A stretch of 64,000 bases of DNA. Source: Natrinema gari JCM 14663 (lineage in GTDB: Archaea > Halobacteriota > Halobacteria > Halobacteriales > Natrialbaceae). Made by a program: the position numbers and the translations under genes. Shown piece by piece: positions 27,527 to 36,868 of this stretch (its first letter is position 1; the number at the start of each line of letters is the position of its first letter). The DNA lies in NCBI RefSeq assembly GCF_000337175.1, contig NZ_AOIJ01000079.1:12188-76187 (forward strand). Direction: 5' to 3'. Under the pieces are notes generated by a model. It had not been told where the DNA came from, made no database searches, and saw nothing but the letters and a program-made list of their open reading frames with translations.

Positions 27527-28597
27527 ATGCGACGATCACTCCCCGTCTTCCTGGCCGTACTGATCGCCCTTTCGGCGTTCGCACCCGCTGTCACCGGACA
27601 ATCGACCGACAGCCCCGACTCGTCGGTCGAGTGCGAGTTCCCGCTCGAGGTCACCGACGCCACTGGTGAGACGATGACGCTCGAGGACGCACCCGGCTCC
27701 GTCGTGGCGCTCCAGCCCAGCGACGCACAGACGGTGTTCGAAATCGGTGCCGAAGATCGGCTCGTAGGTATGCCCGACAACCCGGCGACGAGCGACCTCG
27801 AGCTGGGTGATCGAACGGCCGTCACCGACGGGTATGAGATCCTTTCCGAGCGAGTGGTCGATCTCGATCCCGACCTCGTCTTGGCCGCTAACGTGACCGA
27901 CGAGGAGATCGTCGAGCAACTCCGCAATGCCGGACTCACCGTCTACCAGTTCGACGATGCCCGCTCGCTCGACGACGTTCGCGACAACGTCCTGACGACC
28001 GGCGAACTCACCGGCGAGTGCGACGGGGCCAACGCAACGGTCGACTGGATGGACGAGCAACTCGAGATCATCGACGGGGCGCTCGAGGACGAGGAGCGAC
28101 CGCTGGCGTACTACGCGATGGGCGAGGACGGGGCCACAGTCGGTACCGAGACGTTCATTCACGAAGCCATAACGACTGGTGGAGTCGACAATATCGCCGA
28201 CGATGCGGGGATCGCGTGGTATGGACAGATAAACGCCGAGACCGTCGTTGACGAGGATCCAGAGTGGATCATCTACCCGGATAACAGGGAGGAACCCCCG
28301 ATACCCGACCAGGTCAAAGCGACGGCGGCGTACCGGAACGGCAACGTTCTCGCCGTCAACGCGAACCACATCAGCCAGCCCACCCCGCAGGTCGTCTACG
28401 CGATCGTCGACATCGTCGAAACGGTCCATCCCAAGGCCTACGAGCAGGTGAGTGACGAACTCGAGGCGTCTCCTGAGAGCAGTGATGCGACCGATACCGA
28501 CGCGGCAAGCGGCGAGAGCGCCATCCCTGGATTCGGTGTCCCTGTCGCCGTCGTCGCCCTGCTGGCCGCTATCGGGGTCGCCACACGGCGTCGATAA
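27527..28597 (+). CDS. btuF: Cobalamin-binding protein BtuF with PGF-CTERM anchor
   Basis: A 356-residue class III substrate-binding protein. A Sec signal peptide (about 1-24) is followed by two lobes, including [24 protein letters not shown] and [13 protein letters not shown], typical of BtuF/FhuD. The C-terminus is [18 protein letters not shown] then arginines: a PGF-CTERM sorting signal processed by archaeosortase A, giving a lipid anchor. The ATG at 27527 is used; a GTG at 27512 would add five residues. It divergently faces btuCD, completing the importer. Confidence 0.9.
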   Translation: MRRSLPVFLAVLIALSAFAPAVTGQSTDSPDSSVECEFPLEVTDATGETMTLEDAPGSVVALQPSDAQTVFEIGAEDRLVGMPDNPATSDLELGDRTAVTDGYEILSERVVDLDPDLVLAANVTDEEIVEQLRNAGLTVYQFDDARSLDDVRDNVLTTGELTGECDGANATVDWMDEQLEIIDGALEDEERPLAYYAMGEDGATVGTETFIHEAITTGGVDNIADDAGIAWYGQINAETVVDEDPEWIIYPDNREEPPIPDQVKATAAYRNGNVLAVNANHISQPTPQVVYAIVDIVETVHPKAYEQVSDELEASPESSDATDTDAASGESAIPGFGVPVAVVALLAAIGVATRRR

Positions 28598-28695
28598 TCC
28601 GGGCGACCCGTTCCCCGCCACTCCCCGGTTCAGTTCGGCATCAGTTACGTATCGTTTTGAAAAGGGTTTACTCGCCGGACCTCCCAGGGACGCGC

Positions 28696-28977
28696 ATGGT
28701 CGAGAACGTTATCTGGCCCGCCTATCTCGATGCGTCCCTCTCGCGGGCCGAGGGACGGCGCGTATCCCTGGATCTGGCGGTCGAGGAGCCGACGGTCGAC
28801 GAGATCGCGAAGGCCGTCCAGCAGATCGGGTACGACGCCACGATCGAGCGGGACAAAGCCTACTCTCGAGAACACTGGGCCGAACGGGGCCGCGTCGTCG
28901 TCCGCGGGGCCGACGACTCGACGAAAAACGACCTCGTTCAGGCCGTCGCGGCGTACGTCGTCGCGATGCGTGAGTAA
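28696..28977 (+). CDS. srp19: Signal recognition particle protein SRP19
   Basis: A 93-residue protein with the SRP19 core: [17 protein letters not shown] at the N-terminus, GRRV and [16 protein letters not shown], as in archaeal and eukaryotic SRP19. It binds 7S RNA and helps SRP54 assemble on it for membrane-protein targeting. The start at MVENVIWP is the conserved one. gar1 begins one base after its stop codon, so the two genes are coupled. Confidence 0.95.
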   Translation: MVENVIWPAYLDASLSRAEGRRVSLDLAVEEPTVDEIAKAVQQIGYDATIERDKAYSREHWAERGRVVVRGADDSTKNDLVQAVAAYVVAMRE

Positions 28978-28978
28978 C

Positions 28979-29239
28979 ATGCATCGGGTTGGCACGGTCG
29001 TCCGTACTGCGCAGGGGCTCGCAATCCTGCGGGCGGACGCGGTCGACGGCGGCGAGCGCGCCACCGATATCGACGGCCACCGCGACGATATCGGGACGAT
29101 GGTCATCGACGACGACCTCGAGACCGTCGGCCGCGTCGTCGACGTCTTCGGACCGGTTTCGCGGCCCTACCTGGCGGTGACCCCCGACGACGGAGTCCAC
29201 CTGCCGTCGCTGGTCGGATCGACGCTATACGCCCGGTAA
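28979..29239 (+). CDS. gar1: H/ACA ribonucleoprotein subunit Gar1
   Basis: An 86-residue small beta-barrel protein of the Gar1/Naf1 family: MHRVGTVVRTAQGLAILRA, then IGTMVIDDDLETVGRVVDVFGPVSRPYLAV, the characteristic Gar1 core. It joins Cbf5, Nop10 and L7Ae in H/ACA guide complexes that make pseudouridine. It starts one base after the srp19 stop. The srp19-gar1 pairing is common in archaea and supports both calls. Confidence 0.93.
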   Translation: MHRVGTVVRTAQGLAILRADAVDGGERATDIDGHRDDIGTMVIDDDLETVGRVVDVFGPVSRPYLAVTPDDGVHLPSLVGSTLYAR

Positions 29240-29337
29240 CGGCCCGATACGACGCCGTTCGGTCCGGCATCGATCGCTCTTTTTTCGGCGACCTCGAAGT
29301 GGAAAGGCCAATAGGAGCGGGGGACAAACGCCGCGCC

Positions 29338-30408
29338 ATGAACGACCGCACTCGGGTCCTCGCCGCCGTCGGCGCGACGGTCTGCCTGTTTCTCGGCGTC
29401 CAACTCGGCGCGCTGGCGTTGGTCGACCCATTCACCGAATCGGGCCGACAGGCCGTCGAAAACCCCGACGATCCGACCAACAGCATCCTCTACGTCGGCA
29501 TCATGCTCGTCGCGACCGGGCTCATGCTCGCCGCGTTCAAGTACGATCTCGACCGCCTCATTCGGCTCCTGCTCGTCGGCGTGAGCGTGATGATCTCGTG
29601 GTACGTCTTCGCCGAACTCGTCCCCGCGATCGTCGACCCGTTCATCTCTGAAAGGGTCGCAAGCGGTCTCGCGGTCGTCGCCTCGCTGGCCGTCGGCGGC
29701 GCACTCCTGTGGTATCCCGAGTGGTACGTCATCGATGGCGCGGGGGTGGTGATGGGAGCCGGTGCCGCCGCCCTGTTCGGGATCAGCTTCGGCCTCCTTC
29801 CCGCACTGCTGTTGCTCTCGGCGCTCGCGATCTACGACGCCATCAGCGTCTACGGCACCGAACACATGCTCGATCTCGCCGAGGGCGTGATGGACCTCAA
29901 GATTCCCGTCGTGCTCGTCGTCCCGCTGACCCTCTCGTACTCCTACCGTGCGGCCGGCAGCACCGACGACGTTCTCGAGGACGGCGGCACCGAAACTGAG
30001 GCGCGCGACGATGCTGCCGGTGACGCGCCCGGCGACGCTACGAACGGTGTTGCAGCCGACCCCGACGATACCGACGCGGCTGCCGACGACGGACCGGACG
30101 CTGACGGCGCGCTCGATCGGGACGCACTGTTCATCGGCCTCGGCGACGCCGTCATTCCAACGGTTCTCGTGGCCAGCGCGGGGGCGTTCCTCGACGCCGG
30201 CACCCTCGCCGTCCCCGTCCTCGCGGTGAACCTGCCGGCCATCGGCGCGGCGGTCGGCACGATCGCCGGCCTGCTCGCGCTCATGTACATGGTTCTCGAG
30301 GGGCGGGCCCACGCCGGCCTGCCACTGCTCAACGGCGGCGCGATCGGCGGCTACCTGCTCGGCGCGCTCGCAAGCGGGCTCTCGATCGCCACCGCGATCG
30401 GCCTCTGA
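29338..30408 (+). CDS. Presenilin/SPP-like intramembrane aspartyl protease
   Basis: A 356-residue membrane protein with about nine hydrophobic segments. The two catalytic aspartates of the GxGD family are present: Asp167 in AIYDAIS and Asp270 in IGLGDAVIP. The C-terminal PAL-equivalent reads GLPLLNG (327-333). A strongly acidic loop of about 50 residues (210-260) separates the two catalytic helices, where presenilins are cleaved. The archaeal PSH family cleaves peptides inside the membrane. The start chosen is MNDRTRV at 29338, about 100 bp after gar1. Confidence 0.88.
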   Translation: MNDRTRVLAAVGATVCLFLGVQLGALALVDPFTESGRQAVENPDDPTNSILYVGIMLVATGLMLAAFKYDLDRLIRLLLVGVSVMISWYVFAELVPAIVDPFISERVASGLAVVASLAVGGALLWYPEWYVIDGAGVVMGAGAAALFGISFGLLPALLLLSALAIYDAISVYGTEHMLDLAEGVMDLKIPVVLVVPLTLSYSYRAAGSTDDVLEDGGTETEARDDAAGDAPGDATNGVAADPDDTDAAADDGPDADGALDRDALFIGLGDAVIPTVLVASAGAFLDAGTLAVPVLAVNLPAIGAAVGTIAGLLALMYMVLEGRAHAGLPLLNGGAIGGYLLGALASGLSIATAIGL

Positions 30409-30480
30409 CCGCGGCTTCGCAGTCGCCGATCGCGCCGTCGCCCTCGTCGCGACTCCCCGTGCCGTCGGTTCTCGCTGGAC

Positions 30481-31176
30481 TTACTCTTCGCCGCCGTCCC
30501 CATCGTCTTCGACGAGATCGACCTCGAGATCGTCGTAGTGCTCGAGACCGCGAACCAGCGTATCGATCCGCGCGGCCTCGCCCGGCACGATGTCAGCGGC
30601 GGGGTACATGGCGGCCACCACGATGTGGTCGTCCTCGTGGTCGCGCTGGACGATGTCGAGAACGATGTCGGCCTCGTACTCGTCCTGCAGCGTTGCAGTA
30701 CCCCCGTACGTCTGGACCGAAAAGCGCTCGCCAAGCGCCTCGAGCGCGCGACCGCCGACGGCCCGTTCGATCTCGAGGCCCGCGTAGTGGTCCTGGATGC
30801 GGTCGGCGATCTCCCTGTTCGAGAGCTCGCTCACCGGGTTGAAATCCGTGTCACCGACGCGAACCTGGGGCGTCGTGAGCACGCCGAACACGCCGGATCG
30901 AACCGGCTCGTCGCCGAACTGCTCGGCCGGCAAGTCGATCGCTCGGTCGTACGTGCTGATGTAACTCGTCGCTTCGATGTCCTCGCCGCCGACGCGTTCC
31001 TCGTCGACCCGTCGTCTCGTCCCCCGGTACTCGTAGCCGGCTTCCGCGGCCGCTTCGTCCGAGACGCGCGCCGGCGCTGCCGAAAACGTCGTCACGTCGT
31101 TGATGCCGCTGAGGCAGCCGGCCGCCGTCCCGATCACGCCGGCCGCGAGCGCGCCGATGAACTGCCGTCGATCCAT
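30481..31176 (-). CDS. Haloarchaeal lipoprotein, DUF6517-like
   Basis: A 231-residue protein. The twin-arginine-type start MDRRQFIGALAAGVIG ends in a lipobox AAGC at about residue 21. The remainder (FSAAPARVSDEAAAEAGYEYRG onward) resembles the haloarchaeal DUF6517 lipoproteins. It should sit on the outer membrane face. No function is known. An upstream ATG at 31227 would put 17 residues before the signal and is rejected. It is downstream of and convergent with the presenilin-like gene. Confidence 0.8.
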   Translation of the reverse strand: MDRRQFIGALAAGVIGTAAGCLSGINDVTTFSAAPARVSDEAAAEAGYEYRGTRRRVDEERVGGEDIEATSYISTYDRAIDLPAEQFGDEPVRSGVFGVLTTPQVRVGDTDFNPVSELSNREIADRIQDHYAGLEIERAVGGRALEALGERFSVQTYGGTATLQDEYEADIVLDIVQRDHEDDHIVVAAMYPAADIVPGEAARIDTLVRGLEHYDDLEVDLVEDDGDGGEE

Positions 31177-31265
31177 GTCACTCACTCCGACCAGTGTCGA
31201 ACGGATAAGCGACGCGGCGATCTTCACGGCGTGATGACCATGCGGCCGGCGTTGTCTCCCCTCGC

Positions 31266-32399
31266 CTACGAGCCAAGGACGGAGACGCCGCGGACGTCGA
31301 ATCTGGCACCGCCGTCACGGCCCGTCGTGACCGAAACCGACCAGCCGTGTGCGTCGGCGACGTGTCGGACGATCGCGAGCCCGAACCCCGATCCATCGGC
31401 GTTCGAATACCCGGACTCGAACACCTGCTCGCGCTGGGTGGCCGGAATCCCCGGGCCGTCGTCTTCGACGTAGAAGCCGTCGACCGCGACCGCCTCGCCC
31501 GCCCAGTCCGCATCCCCCGCGTCTTCGCGGCGAGCCTCGTCGACCGCCGGCTCGCTTCGCTCATCGGCTCCTCCCACCGCCTCGAGCGCCCCGATTTCGA
31601 TGCACGGAGCGTCGCCCGCGTGCTCCACGGCGTTTCTGAACAGGTTCTCGAACAGGTGACTCACGAGCGAGGCGTTCGCACGGATCACGATGTCGTCGCG
31701 GACCGAGACCGTCGCCGCCCCCGTCCGGACGTTGGCCCACGCAGTTTCGACCGCGGTGGCGAGCGAAAGCGGATCGGTCTCCTCGACTTCGTCGACGGTC
31801 ACGAGCACCAGCGCGTCGTCGATGATCGCTTCCATGCGCTCGAGCGACGAGCGCAGTGCGCTCCGCTCTCCGTCGTCGGCGTCGAGAGCAGCATCGTCGT
31901 CCAACTCGAGCATCTCCGCGTGGGCCAGCGCGACCGATAACGGGTTGCGAAGGTCGTGCGAGAGCAGTTTCGCGAACGACTCCATCCGGTCGGCCTGGTC
32001 TCTGGTCCGTTGCTCGAGCAGCCGTCGCTCGGTGATATCGATGTGCATGACGAGGACGTACGCTTCGTCGTCGTGTTCGTACGGCGTCGCCTGCATCATG
32101 TACCAGCCGTCCTCGTCAGGGCCGTGACAGGGGTACTCGAGGGAAAACGTGTCGCGTTCGCCGGCCGCGACGGCGCGGATGCCCCGTGCCGTCGCCGTCG
32201 CGTCGGGATCGTCGCTGGCTTCGCAGACCGCGAGGTAGTTGCTCCCGACCCCACCCGTGTCCTCGCTCAGTCCCCGTGCGTCGCCAAACGAGTGCCACGA
32301 CTCGTTCGTATAGACGATGTCACCCGCGTCGTCCAGAATGGCGATGCGCGCGGGGAGCGCGTCGAACCCGGCCACGACGAACGAGTCTGAACGTCTCAT
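31266..32399 (-). CDS. PAS-domain sensor histidine kinase
   Basis: A 377-residue soluble kinase. A PAS domain (about 8-125) is followed by a dimerisation helix with the phosphate-accepting His in LLSHDLRNPLSVA (about 145-157). The ATPase domain has N-box LFRNAVEHA, G1 VEDDGPGIP and G2 GSGFGLAIV. No transmembrane helix is seen, so it senses a cytoplasmic signal. No response regulator is adjacent, as is common for haloarchaeal orphan kinases. An Asp/Glu-rich insertion of about 30 residues lies between the N-box and G1. Confidence 0.93.
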   Translation of the reverse strand: MRRSDSFVVAGFDALPARIAILDDAGDIVYTNESWHSFGDARGLSEDTGGVGSNYLAVCEASDDPDATATARGIRAVAAGERDTFSLEYPCHGPDEDGWYMMQATPYEHDDEAYVLVMHIDITERRLLEQRTRDQADRMESFAKLLSHDLRNPLSVALAHAEMLELDDDAALDADDGERSALRSSLERMEAIIDDALVLVTVDEVEETDPLSLATAVETAWANVRTGAATVSVRDDIVIRANASLVSHLFENLFRNAVEHAGDAPCIEIGALEAVGGADERSEPAVDEARREDAGDADWAGEAVAVDGFYVEDDGPGIPATQREQVFESGYSNADGSGFGLAIVRHVADAHGWSVSVTTGRDGGARFDVRGVSVLGS

Positions 32400-32493
32400 T
32401 GTGCCCCCTTTGAACGCGACCTACTTGAGCCATCTTGCCGCTGGGCCGGCATACGACCCCGGCCGACCACGGCGGGACCGGGTCGAACCCCGC

Positions 32494-34014
32494 TTACTCC
32501 TCGGCCGGCAGCCGATACGTCGAGCCGTCGTCCGTATCCTGCACCTCGATCCCGAGCGCCGCGAGCTCGTCGCGCAACTCGTCGGCGCGCTCGTAGTTGC
32601 CGGCCTCGCGCTCCCGCTCGCGGACTTCGAGGACGAGGTCGACGACGTCGCCCGCGAGGTCCGCGGAGCCGGTCGTCTCGCCGGTAAAGCTGAGGCCGAG
32701 CACGCCGCCCAGTTCCTCGAGCGTTTCGACGGCCCCTCGAAGGCCGCGGTAGTCGTATTCGGGGCCGGCGTCGCGGTCCGTATCGCTGCGTGCGGCCTCG
32801 AGATGCCGGTTGATGGCCGTGGCGATCGACAGCAGCGCCGACTGGGCCTCCCGCGTGTTGAAGTCGTCGTTCATCGCGGTCGTAAACGCCTCGCGCGCGC
32901 CGTCGATCGCGTCGCGCAAAGCCTCGTCTTCGACTTTCGAACTCGCCGCGGGAGAGTCAAGCGCCTCGACGGCCGCCTCGTAGCCCCGCTCGAGTTGGTC
33001 CCACCGCTGCTCGGCCTCGGCGATCGTCTCGTCGGCGTAGAGCTGTTTGCTGTTGTAGGAGCCGGCGGTCAGGAACGTCCGCACGACGTTCGTTCCCCAG
33101 CGGTCGATCGCGTCGTCGACCGTGACGAAGTTACCCAGACTCGAGGACATCTTTTCGTCGTCCATCTGGAACAGTTCGCAGTGGAGCCAGTAGTTGGCGA
33201 ACGGCTGGTCCGTCGCGGCTTCGGACTGCGCGATCTCGTTTTCGTGGTGCGGGAAGACCAGATCCCGGCCGCCGACGTGGATATCCAGGGTCTCGTCTAG
33301 GTGGGTCATGCTCATCGCCGAGCACTCGATGTGCCAGCCGGGACGGCCCTCGCTCCACGGCGAGTCCCAGGTCTGCCCCTCGGGCGGGTCGCCGCCATGG
33401 TCGACACCCTCGTGACGGTGCTCTTCGACGGCGTCGGGGTCGACACCGCCGGCCTTCCAGAGCGCGAAATCCGCCGGATTGCGCTTCTCGGCGCGCTCGT
33501 CGGGCTCGCCTTGGGATTCGATCTCGTCGAGTTCCTGATTCGAGAGTTTTCCGTACTCGTCGAATCCGGTCACGTCGAAGTAGACCGAGCCGTTGGACTC
33601 GTAGGCGTAGTCCTTCTCGATCAGGGTCTCGACGAGGTCGATGATCTCGGGCACGTGTTCGGAAACGCGGGGATAGACCTCCGCACGCAGGAGGTTCAGC
33701 GAGCGCATGTCGTCGATCGTCCGCTGGATGTAGGTCTCAGCGACCGCGGCCTCGCTCCCGCCGAGGTCGTCCTCGCCGACGCGGGCGACGATCTTCTCGT
33801 TGATGTCGGTGAAGTTCTCGACGTGACGGACGTCGTAGCCGAGGTGCTCGAGCCAGCGGTGCATGACGTCGACGTGGACCCACGACCGCGCGTGGCCCAG
33901 ATGCGGCGGGTCGGAGACCGTCAGGCCACAGTAATACAGGAGCACGTCCTCGGGGTCCCGTGGCTCGAACGGCTCGCTCTCACCCGTCAGCGTGTTCGTC
34001 ACGTGCAGAGTCAT
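32494..34014 (-). CDS. cysS: Cysteinyl-tRNA synthetase
   Basis: A 506-residue class I synthetase that attaches cysteine to tRNA(Cys). The zinc/HIGH region is [19 protein letters not shown] (about 29-47, HLGH in place of HIGH). Other conserved parts are [13 protein letters not shown] and [18 protein letters not shown]. The KMSKS loop reads KMSSSLGN, with the second lysine replaced by serine. The C-terminal helical DALR-type domain is present. The start [11 protein letters not shown] at 34014 fits the family; an ATG three codons upstream (34023) is possible. Confidence 0.96.
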   Translation of the reverse strand: MTLHVTNTLTGESEPFEPRDPEDVLLYYCGLTVSDPPHLGHARSWVHVDVMHRWLEHLGYDVRHVENFTDINEKIVARVGEDDLGGSEAAVAETYIQRTIDDMRSLNLLRAEVYPRVSEHVPEIIDLVETLIEKDYAYESNGSVYFDVTGFDEYGKLSNQELDEIESQGEPDERAEKRNPADFALWKAGGVDPDAVEEHRHEGVDHGGDPPEGQTWDSPWSEGRPGWHIECSAMSMTHLDETLDIHVGGRDLVFPHHENEIAQSEAATDQPFANYWLHCELFQMDDEKMSSSLGNFVTVDDAIDRWGTNVVRTFLTAGSYNSKQLYADETIAEAEQRWDQLERGYEAAVEALDSPAASSKVEDEALRDAIDGAREAFTTAMNDDFNTREAQSALLSIATAINRHLEAARSDTDRDAGPEYDYRGLRGAVETLEELGGVLGLSFTGETTGSADLAGDVVDLVLEVREREREAGNYERADELRDELAALGIEVQDTDDGSTYRLPAEE

Positions 34015-34162
34015 TACGCGCATTTCCCCCGGACGAAAGTTAAACGGTGTGATGACACCCGGGTGCGCCACTCGTCGGGCAGCGGGCCGAGCGCGGGCCG
34101 GACGTGACCGAGACCGGTCGGTCACGAGGAATCCGACGCCGGAGCCGAGAGCACGACCGGTG

Positions 34163-34783
34163 TCAGTCGAGCGCCTCGAGGTCGCCGAACCGCTCGCGGT
34201 TCATCGTCGTGACGACGAACCGGCGTACCGTATCGAGTAGGTCCGCCTCCGTCTCGTACGTTTCGACCCGGAGGTCCCAGCGGGTTCGCGCCGACCGGAT
34301 CATCTCGCTCGTCACGTTCGCCTCGTGGACGAAGACGATCCTGTCCCCGTGCGTTTTCGCGACGTTCTCCAGGATGCTTCCCGCTTCCTCGCCGACGCCG
34401 AAGTTGTGTCCGAGAAAGGGGACGGCGAAGACAGTCGCGTTCGCGTGGCGAGCGTACGCGATGCTCTGGGTCACCGCATCGATCTCGTCCGTATCGATAT
34501 CGATGTCGACGGCGAGGAACGCGTTTACGCCCGGGTCGGTCCGAAGCGTTCCCTGTACCCGCCGGAGCAGTGCTTTCGCCTCGTCGATCGCGTCCTCGTT
34601 CTGGAAGAGCGTTCTGAACGGGCCGGGAAGGGCGTCGATGTCTACGTCCCGTAGCTTCTCGTCGGACAGGATGTAGTTCAGATTGAAGGATTTGTACGGC
34701 CCCATCAGGTAGAGGAGGAACCGATCGTACGTGACCGCGCCGAGCCGGTCGGCGATACGATCTCGCGTGATCTCCCGGGCCAT
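34163..34783 (-). CDS. Haloarchaeal protein with nucleoside deoxyribosyltransferase-like fold
   Basis: A 206-residue protein I cannot name with certainty. FLLYLMGPYKSFNLN (about 22-36) and TVFAVPFLGHNFGVGEEAGSIL (about 117-138) follow the pattern of nucleoside 2-deoxyribosyltransferase/TIR-like Rossmann folds, with an MGPY loop and a Glu after a Gly-rich turn. Haloarchaeal homologues exist as an uncharacterised family. A base-exchange or NAD-cleaving activity is a hypothesis only. It is divergent from a winged-helix regulator, 98 bp apart, with an AT-rich shared promoter (gtataaag near 34806). Confidence 0.7.
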   Translation of the reverse strand: MAREITRDRIADRLGAVTYDRFLLYLMGPYKSFNLNYILSDEKLRDVDIDALPGPFRTLFQNEDAIDEAKALLRRVQGTLRTDPGVNAFLAVDIDIDTDEIDAVTQSIAYARHANATVFAVPFLGHNFGVGEEAGSILENVAKTHGDRIVFVHEANVTSEMIRSARTRWDLRVETYETEADLLDTVRRFVVTTMNRERFGDLEALD

Positions 34784-34881
34784 GCCCCGACCGACTCGGC
34801 GGGATAGTATAAAGACGGGTGTTTTCAGCAGATGCTGGCTTGACAAGGACTAAGAGACGAGGGCCAGTAGTACTCGCCACG

Positions 34882-35286
34882 ATGGGGACGAAACATACGC
34901 GGGTCGCCGACGACCCGGACGATCCGGACGACCTCCTCCCGGCGGAGAGCGTGCTCTCCCTCGAGGAGTACCTCGAGATGCAGGCCGCGATCGGCAACCG
35001 GACCCGTTTCGAGATCGTCTACCGGCTCTCCCGGACCGACGAACTGACCCCCACGGAACTCGAGTCGCTGATGGAGATCGACGATAGCACCCTCCACTAC
35101 CACCTCAACGAACTCCGGGACGTGGGCCTTATCGAAAAACGCGTCCGGACCGAACGGGACAGCGAGGGGCTGTATGCGTACTACAGGGCGACAATTCTCG
35201 GTGACGTCATCCTCGAGCACGGCGTCGAGGAACTCCTCCGTCGCGAATGGGCGTTCAGCGAGGCCTACGATAGCAGCGAGGACTGA
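34882..35286 (+). CDS. Winged-helix (ArsR-like) transcriptional regulator
   Basis: A 134-residue protein with an acidic N-terminus (VADDPDDPDDLL). The winged helix at about 30-105 has recognition helix DDSTLHYHLNELRDVGLIEKR. The pattern matches haloarchaeal ArsR/MarR-type regulators without a visible metal site. The start MGTKHTR at 34882 is used; a longer frame at 34819 would overlap the divergent promoter. It may regulate the divergent deoxyribosyltransferase-like gene. Confidence 0.85.
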   Translation: MGTKHTRVADDPDDPDDLLPAESVLSLEEYLEMQAAIGNRTRFEIVYRLSRTDELTPTELESLMEIDDSTLHYHLNELRDVGLIEKRVRTERDSEGLYAYYRATILGDVILEHGVEELLRREWAFSEAYDSSED

Positions 35287-35337
35287 GCACGGGCAGTTCG
35301 ACCCTCGCCGGCCGTCCGAAACCGTCTCCCCGTTTTT

Positions 35338-35862
35338 TCACGTCGTGTCACTGTCCACTCGCTCGAGCGCGTCTTCGACCGCCCGCAGCGCGTCGGCTCC
35401 CTCGAGGCGATCGACCGTGACCACCATCGTTCCGTCGGCGACGCCCGCCGCAGTCGCTGCCAGTCCGTCGGCCGAAAGCCGCGCCAGGACGTCGGCGAGT
35501 GCGGCGGCATCGACATCGCCCGTCGCGACGATTGCGGTACGATCACCGCCGCAGGGACCAACCGCCACACCGCCGACGCTAACGAGCGGAGCGGCGGGTT
35601 CACCGTCCACGTCGGCTCCGTCGGCGTCGGTCTCGAGCGGGCCGATCCCGCGTTCCATCCGGACGCGAACGGCTCGCGACTCGGTCTCGTAGGCCGGGAG
35701 TTCGTCGGCGTATCGCCGCAGTGCCGTCGCAATGGCGTCGGTCTCGCCGTCGACCGCGAGAAAGCGAGCCGCGGCGGTGTAGTTGACGACGCCGGCTCGC
35801 AGGGCGGTCCGGAGGAACGGCCGCCGATCGACCGCCCGACGGGTTTCGGCTGCCAGTGACAT
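35338..35862 (-). CDS. Haloarchaeal protein of unknown function
   Basis: A 174-residue protein. The N-terminal part (ETRRAVDRRPFLRTALRAGVVNYTAAARFLAVDGETDAIATALRR, residues about 5-50) looks like a helical DNA-binding-like unit. The C-terminal part has an ACT-like alternation (AIVATGDVDAAALADVLARLSADGLAATA). Such haloarchaeal proteins are annotated as DUF; the family number I recall (DUF7523) is uncertain. It is convergent with the winged-helix gene and divergent from the NifU-like gene. The start MSLAAETRR is used. Confidence 0.75.
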   Translation of the reverse strand: MSLAAETRRAVDRRPFLRTALRAGVVNYTAAARFLAVDGETDAIATALRRYADELPAYETESRAVRVRMERGIGPLETDADGADVDGEPAAPLVSVGGVAVGPCGGDRTAIVATGDVDAAALADVLARLSADGLAATAAGVADGTMVVTVDRLEGADALRAVEDALERVDSDTT

Positions 35863-35959
35863 ACCGTGGACGGCGTCTCGCGACGGTATAAAGTCGCCGC
35901 CATCGTGTCGGCCGGGTCGCAGTCGCGCCGTCGCCACGGTCCGGGGGAGCGGTCGCCCG

Positions 35960-35970
35960 ACAGTATATAT
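35960..35970 (+). promoter_or_regulatory. TATA box of the NifU-like gene
   Basis: acagtatatat is centred 27 nt before the ATG at 35994, the spacing expected for a leaderless haloarchaeal transcript. Confidence 0.6.
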
Positions 35971-35993
35971 CGCTCGAGTGCCTCGCCTTACCC

Positions 35994-36320
35994 ATGAGCG
36001 AGTCTGACACGGAGCAGTCCCCCGAGGACGCGGTCCGCGACGAAGTGTCGCTGTTCCTCCGACGGAACTTCCCCCAGATCGAGATGCACGGCGGCGACTC
36101 GTCGATCACTGAGATCGACCTGGACGAGCGCCGCGTCTCGATCAACCTGAGCGGTGCCTGCAGCGGCTGTGGTGTCAGCCCGATGACGACGCAGGCGATT
36201 CGACGGCGTCTCCCGTCCGAAATCGACGCGATCGACCACGTGTCGGTCAGTACCGGTCTCGAGGGGCTCGCCCAAGAGAGTTCCTCGGGTCGGGACGTGC
36301 CGCCCGACACCCCGTTCTGA
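35994..36320 (+). CDS. NifU-like iron-sulfur scaffold domain protein
   Basis: A 108-residue single-domain protein corresponding to the NifU C-terminal (Nfu) domain. The cluster-binding motif is GACSGCGVSPMTT, with cysteines at about 56 and 59. It carries Fe-S clusters for delivery to apo-enzymes. A BolA-family gene lies 180 bp downstream on the same strand; BolA proteins also act in Fe-S trafficking elsewhere, so the proximity may be functional. Confidence 0.9.
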   Translation: MSESDTEQSPEDAVRDEVSLFLRRNFPQIEMHGGDSSITEIDLDERRVSINLSGACSGCGVSPMTTQAIRRRLPSEIDAIDHVSVSTGLEGLAQESSSGRDVPPDTPF

Positions 36321-36501
36321 ACCCCCGACTCACGGTCTCGGTTCCCGCACTCGATCCGTTTCCGGGCCGGACGGGACCCGCCACGACGGGTCTGACCACG
36401 GCGAATCGGCGGTGTCTCCCGGCAGACGACACTGACGACGGACCAGTTGGCCGTTGGCCGCGACCGCGATACTTTTGCCACGAGCGATGCATGCCCTTCG
36501 T

Positions 36502-36759
36502 ATGGAACCAGCAGCCGTCGAGGACGTCATCGAATCGAATCTCGAGGACAGCGAGGCGACGGTCACGCACGCACGTGACGAACACGACGATGACCACCTC
36601 GCTGCGACGGTCGTCTCGCCGGTCTTCGATGGGCTCTCACTCGTCCAGCAACACGAACGAGTATACGACGCGCTCGGCGATCACATGACGACCGACATCC
36701 ACGCTTTGGAACTCTCGACGTACACGCCCGAGGAGTACGCCGACCTCGACGAACAGTAG
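36502..36759 (+). CDS. BolA-family protein
   Basis: An 85-residue protein with the BolA class II KH-like fold: VEDVIESNLEDSEATVTHARDEHDDDH followed by VVSPVFDGLSLVQQHERVYDALGDHM (residues 5-65 by position), including the conserved FDGLS/RVY region. BolA proteins pair with monothiol glutaredoxins and Fe-S clusters in other organisms. The start MEPAAV is used; the ATG at 36454 lies upstream of the likely TATA (atactttt at about 36469). It is near the NifU-like gene. Confidence 0.85.
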   Translation: MEPAAVEDVIESNLEDSEATVTHARDEHDDDHLAATVVSPVFDGLSLVQQHERVYDALGDHMTTDIHALELSTYTPEEYADLDEQ

Positions 36760-36840
36760 GTGCGGATCGGCTTCGCGCTGTCCTCGAGACAGCGCTTGTC
36801 GGTGGCTTCGATCACGACGCCGTCCGCCCGCTCTGAACCG

Positions 36841-36850
36841 TATCTTTATC
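36841..36850 (+). promoter_or_regulatory. TATA box of PH-domain cassette 1
   Basis: tatctttatc lies 20-28 nt before the ATG at 36869, which supports that start and a leaderless transcript for the two-gene cassette. Confidence 0.5.
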
Positions 36851-36868
36851 CGCCAGGATTGACATGAT

